Shown: piece by piece, positions 62,183 through 64,000 of the stretch
Position numbering within the stretch: position 1 is the stretch's first letter
Layout: each line of letters opens with the position of its first letter
Source: Pseudomonas sp. CFII64
GTDB taxonomy: Bacteria; Pseudomonadota; Gammaproteobacteria; Pseudomonadales; Pseudomonadaceae
Direction: 5' to 3'
Assembly (NCBI RefSeq): GCF_000416235.1
Contig: NZ_ATLO01000042.1
Span: 310,001 to 374,000, forward strand
Length of the DNA: 64,000 bases
Position numbers and translations under genes: made by a program
The notes under the pieces: model-generated
The model's database searches: none
The model's input: the letters and a program-made list of their open reading frames with translations, nothing else
Told to the model about the DNA's origin: nothing

Positions 62183-63070
62183 ATGGAACGTCTCACCGCG
62201 AAAGATTTTTCCCCCGAACTGCTCGAGCTTTACGATTTCTATGCTCATGGCAAGATCAACCGCCGGGAATTTCTCGACCGCGCCGCAGCGTTCACGCTGG
62301 CTGGACTGACCGCAGGCGCCATGCTCAGCGCGCTGAGCCCCAACTACGCGCTGGCGCAACAGATTGAGTTCACCGATCCCGATATCGTCGCCGAATACAT
62401 TTCCTATCCGTCACCCAAGGGTCATGGCCAGGTTCGCGCCTACCTGGTACGCCCGGCCAAAGCCAGCGGCAAAGTGCCGGGCGTGGTCGTCGTGCATGAG
62501 AATCGCGGGCTCAACCCCTACATCGAAGATGTCGCACGGCGTGTAGCGAAAGCCGGGTTCATCGCTTTGGCGCCGGATGGCCTGAGCTCGGTCGGCGGTT
62601 ATCCTGGCAACGACGACAAGGGCCGCGAACTGCAGGAAAAGGTCGACCCGGAAAAACTCATGAATGATTTCTTCGCCGCCATCGAATGGCTGATGGCCAA
62701 CGAATCAACCACAGGGAAAGTTGGCATCACCGGTTTCTGTTATGGCGGCGGTGTCGCCAATGCCGCTGCGGTGGCCTACCCGGAACTGGCGGCGGCAGTG
62801 CCCTTCTACGGACGTCAGGCCAAAGCCGAAGACGTGGTCAGGATCAAAGCCCCGTTGCTGCTGCACTACGGTGAACTGGATACCCGCATCAACGAAGGGT
62901 GGCCAGCCTACGAAAAGGCATTGAAGGCCGCTGGCAAAACCTATGAAGCCCATATTTACCCAGGCGCCAATCATGGATTCCACAATGATTCCACGCCTCG
63001 CTACGATGATGCCGCCGCGAACCTGGCATGGGACAGAACCCTGGCCTGGTTCAACAAGTATCTGGCTTAG
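62183..63070 (+). CDS. Dienelactone hydrolase family protein with Tat-like leader (YghX-like)
   Basis: This 295-residue alpha/beta hydrolase has the nucleophile in TGFCYGGGVA (Cys), Asp in HYGELDTRIN and His in PGANHGFHND. This is the C-D-H triad of dienelactone hydrolases. The N-terminal NRREFLDRAAAFTLAGLTAG resembles a Tat signal, preceded by an unusually long 30-residue n-region. AAGGAG lies 8 nt before ATG 62183. It probably hydrolyses an ester or lactone in the periplasm. Confidence 0.88.
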   Translation: MERLTAKDFSPELLELYDFYAHGKINRREFLDRAAAFTLAGLTAGAMLSALSPNYALAQQIEFTDPDIVAEYISYPSPKGHGQVRAYLVRPAKASGKVPGVVVVHENRGLNPYIEDVARRVAKAGFIALAPDGLSSVGGYPGNDDKGRELQEKVDPEKLMNDFFAAIEWLMANESTTGKVGITGFCYGGGVANAAAVAYPELAAAVPFYGRQAKAEDVVRIKAPLLLHYGELDTRINEGWPAYEKALKAAGKTYEAHIYPGANHGFHNDSTPRYDDAAANLAWDRTLAWFNKYLA

Positions 63071-63083
63071 AGCAAGCCTGCGT

Positions 63084-63158
63084 TGGAGCGAACGTATTCG
63101 CGAGGCATTTGTTCTGATGACACGAAACCGACGCCTCGCGGGGAACGATTTGCCTGCA
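63084..63158. repeat. Degenerate REP-type pair
   Basis: TTGGAGCGAACGTATTCGCG at 63084 and CCTCGCGGGGAACGATTTGC near 63134-63153 form an imperfect inverted pair of the same family as 3261-3346, just after the hydrolase stop codon. Confidence 0.65.
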
Positions 63159-63228
63159 GTGAAATCCCTTTGTGCCTGATGCGAGAAAATTGCGCATGAT
63201 AGGCGCACTCAGCTCAAGGGAGAGGTTC

Positions 63229-64000
63229 ATGGGATTCATTTCATCTGCGCTGCGTCTGCCAGCGTTGTTGCTCGGGCTGTTGCTCGCCACCTCCGCCGTG
63301 GCGAGCGAGGAAACGCAATTGGTCGACTCGATCAATGCCTACCGCAGCCAGGGGCAGCGTTGCGCGGATCAGGTTTCCCTGGAGTTGCCGCCACTGGTCA
63401 GCGATCCGCGTCTGGTGCTGTCCGGCAACAGTGTGGGTGACCTGCAAAAGGCGCTGGCGCGGGCGACGTATCCGATGGTCAATGTGCAGGCGATCAGCCT
63501 TTCCGGCCCCCGCGATGCCAAGGCGGCCATGGGTGTGGTGCTGGAAAGCTTCTGCCAGGTGGTGCTGGACCCGCAGTTTGTCGATATCGGCGTCAGCCGC
63601 GAGGGCCGCGACTGGCGCATTGTCCTGGCACGGCCGCTGCTGGCGGCGCGCCTGGGTGACTGGCAGGCGGAGGGCCAGAAGTTGCTGGAAATGATCAACC
63701 GCGCGCGCTCCCAGCCGCGTCAGTGTGGCGGCCAGGAGTTCGCCGCAGCCTCCCCGCTGAGCTGGAACGCAACCCTGGGCAGCGCGGCCCAGAGCCACAG
63801 CCGAATCATGGCCAATAACAACTTCTTCGATCACATCGACCGTGATGGTCGTACCCCGGGCGACAGGGCCGAACTGGCCGGCTACGTCGGGCAACAGATC
63901 GGCGAGAATATCGCCGCCGGCCAGGATTCAGTGCGCAAGGTGCTGGATGGCTGGCTGGCAAGCCCTGGTCATTGCGCCAACCTGATGAACCCACAATACC
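63229..64000 (+). CDS. CAP/SCP-domain secreted protein (5' part)
   Basis: The frame is open from ATG 63229 (AAGGGAGAGG upstream) to the window end, 257 codons. A signal peptide (RLPALLLGLLLATSAVAS) is followed by two similar halves. The second (LLEMINRARSQPRQCGG to ASPGHCANLMNPQY) is a good CAP domain with SAAQSHSRIMANNNFFDHIDRDG, GENIAAG and a conserved His. The first (QLVDSINAYRSQGQRC to VVLDPQFVDIGVSREGRDW) keeps the outline and Cys positions but lacks the His and Glu of the site. CAP proteins act extracytoplasmically; the function is often unknown. Confidence 0.88.
   Translation, partial: MGFISSALRLPALLLGLLLATSAVASEETQLVDSINAYRSQGQRCADQVSLELPPLVSDPRLVLSGNSVGDLQKALARATYPMVNVQAISLSGPRDAKAAMGVVLESFCQVVLDPQFVDIGVSREGRDWRIVLARPLLAARLGDWQAEGQKLLEMINRARSQPRQCGGQEFAAASPLSWNATLGSAAQSHSRIMANNNFFDHIDRDGRTPGDRAELAGYVGQQIGENIAAGQDSVRKVLDGWLASPGHCANLMNPQY

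Overview
The window is bacterial, GC-rich, densely coded chromosome and most likely comes from a fluorescent-group Pseudomonas. Supporting signs are the REP-type palindromes (GTAGGAGCGA and GTAGGACCGG families), the many LysR/AraC/TetR regulators, a FecI-FecR-TonB receptor iron module, a PtrR/Sad-like pair and a Rieske enzyme of the glycine-betaine oxygenase type. I see no rRNA, tRNA, CRISPR array, prophage or intact insertion sequence.

Layout. 1-1347: start of a protein built of alginate-epimerase R-module/RTX repeats, cut by the window edge. 1444-6558: two similar divergent SDR/AraC modules; the second also carries VOC and saccharopine-dehydrogenase-like genes. 6536-9052: orphan hybrid sensor kinase. 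9156-12546: two LysR regulators with an SDR and a Rid-family protein. 12628-15176: cystathionine beta-synthase and a gamma-lyase/synthase, a reverse transsulfuration pair. 15261-23028: single accessory genes (DUF1330, RidA, acetyltransferase, Fe/2OG oxygenase-like protein, GlxA-type regulator with cysteine hydrolase, UV-damage endonuclease, AhpD-like protein, GST with TetR), plus a 0.7-kb gene-poor stretch with what look like gene remnants.

23069-28235: a catabolic operon (SDR, MFS anion symporter, split transketolase) with a divergent LysR. 28236-40521: the most interesting block. A ProVWX-like quaternary-amine ABC importer and an MmgE/PrpD protein face a LysR regulator, a GbcA-like Rieske oxygenase, a DHDPS-family lyase, an aldehyde dehydrogenase, a DAO-type flavoprotein and a DMT transporter. 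The gene set suggests uptake, N-demethylation and breakdown of a betaine-type compound, possibly a hydroxyproline betaine. The substrate is inferred, not shown.

40563-46404: TetR with a strong palindromic operator before a hotdog-fold gene, an OmpR/EnvZ-type two-component system, and a LysR/semialdehyde dehydrogenase pair. 46633-54112: small secreted protein, diguanylate cyclase, two MFS sugar transporters behind a LacI/Cra-like palindrome, and a MocR regulator divergent from a DMT exporter. 54113-59437: acetyltransferase, secreted protein, then a Fur-box-preceded ECF sigma factor, FecR anti-sigma factor and TonB receptor. 59438-59808: REP cluster with a four-copy 12-bp tandem repeat. 59809-64000: coupled lipoprotein/small membrane protein genes, acetyltransferase, Tat-like dienelactone hydrolase and a CAP-domain protein cut by the window end.

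All functions come from reading motifs by eye. Gene classes are usually safe; substrates and pathways are inference.
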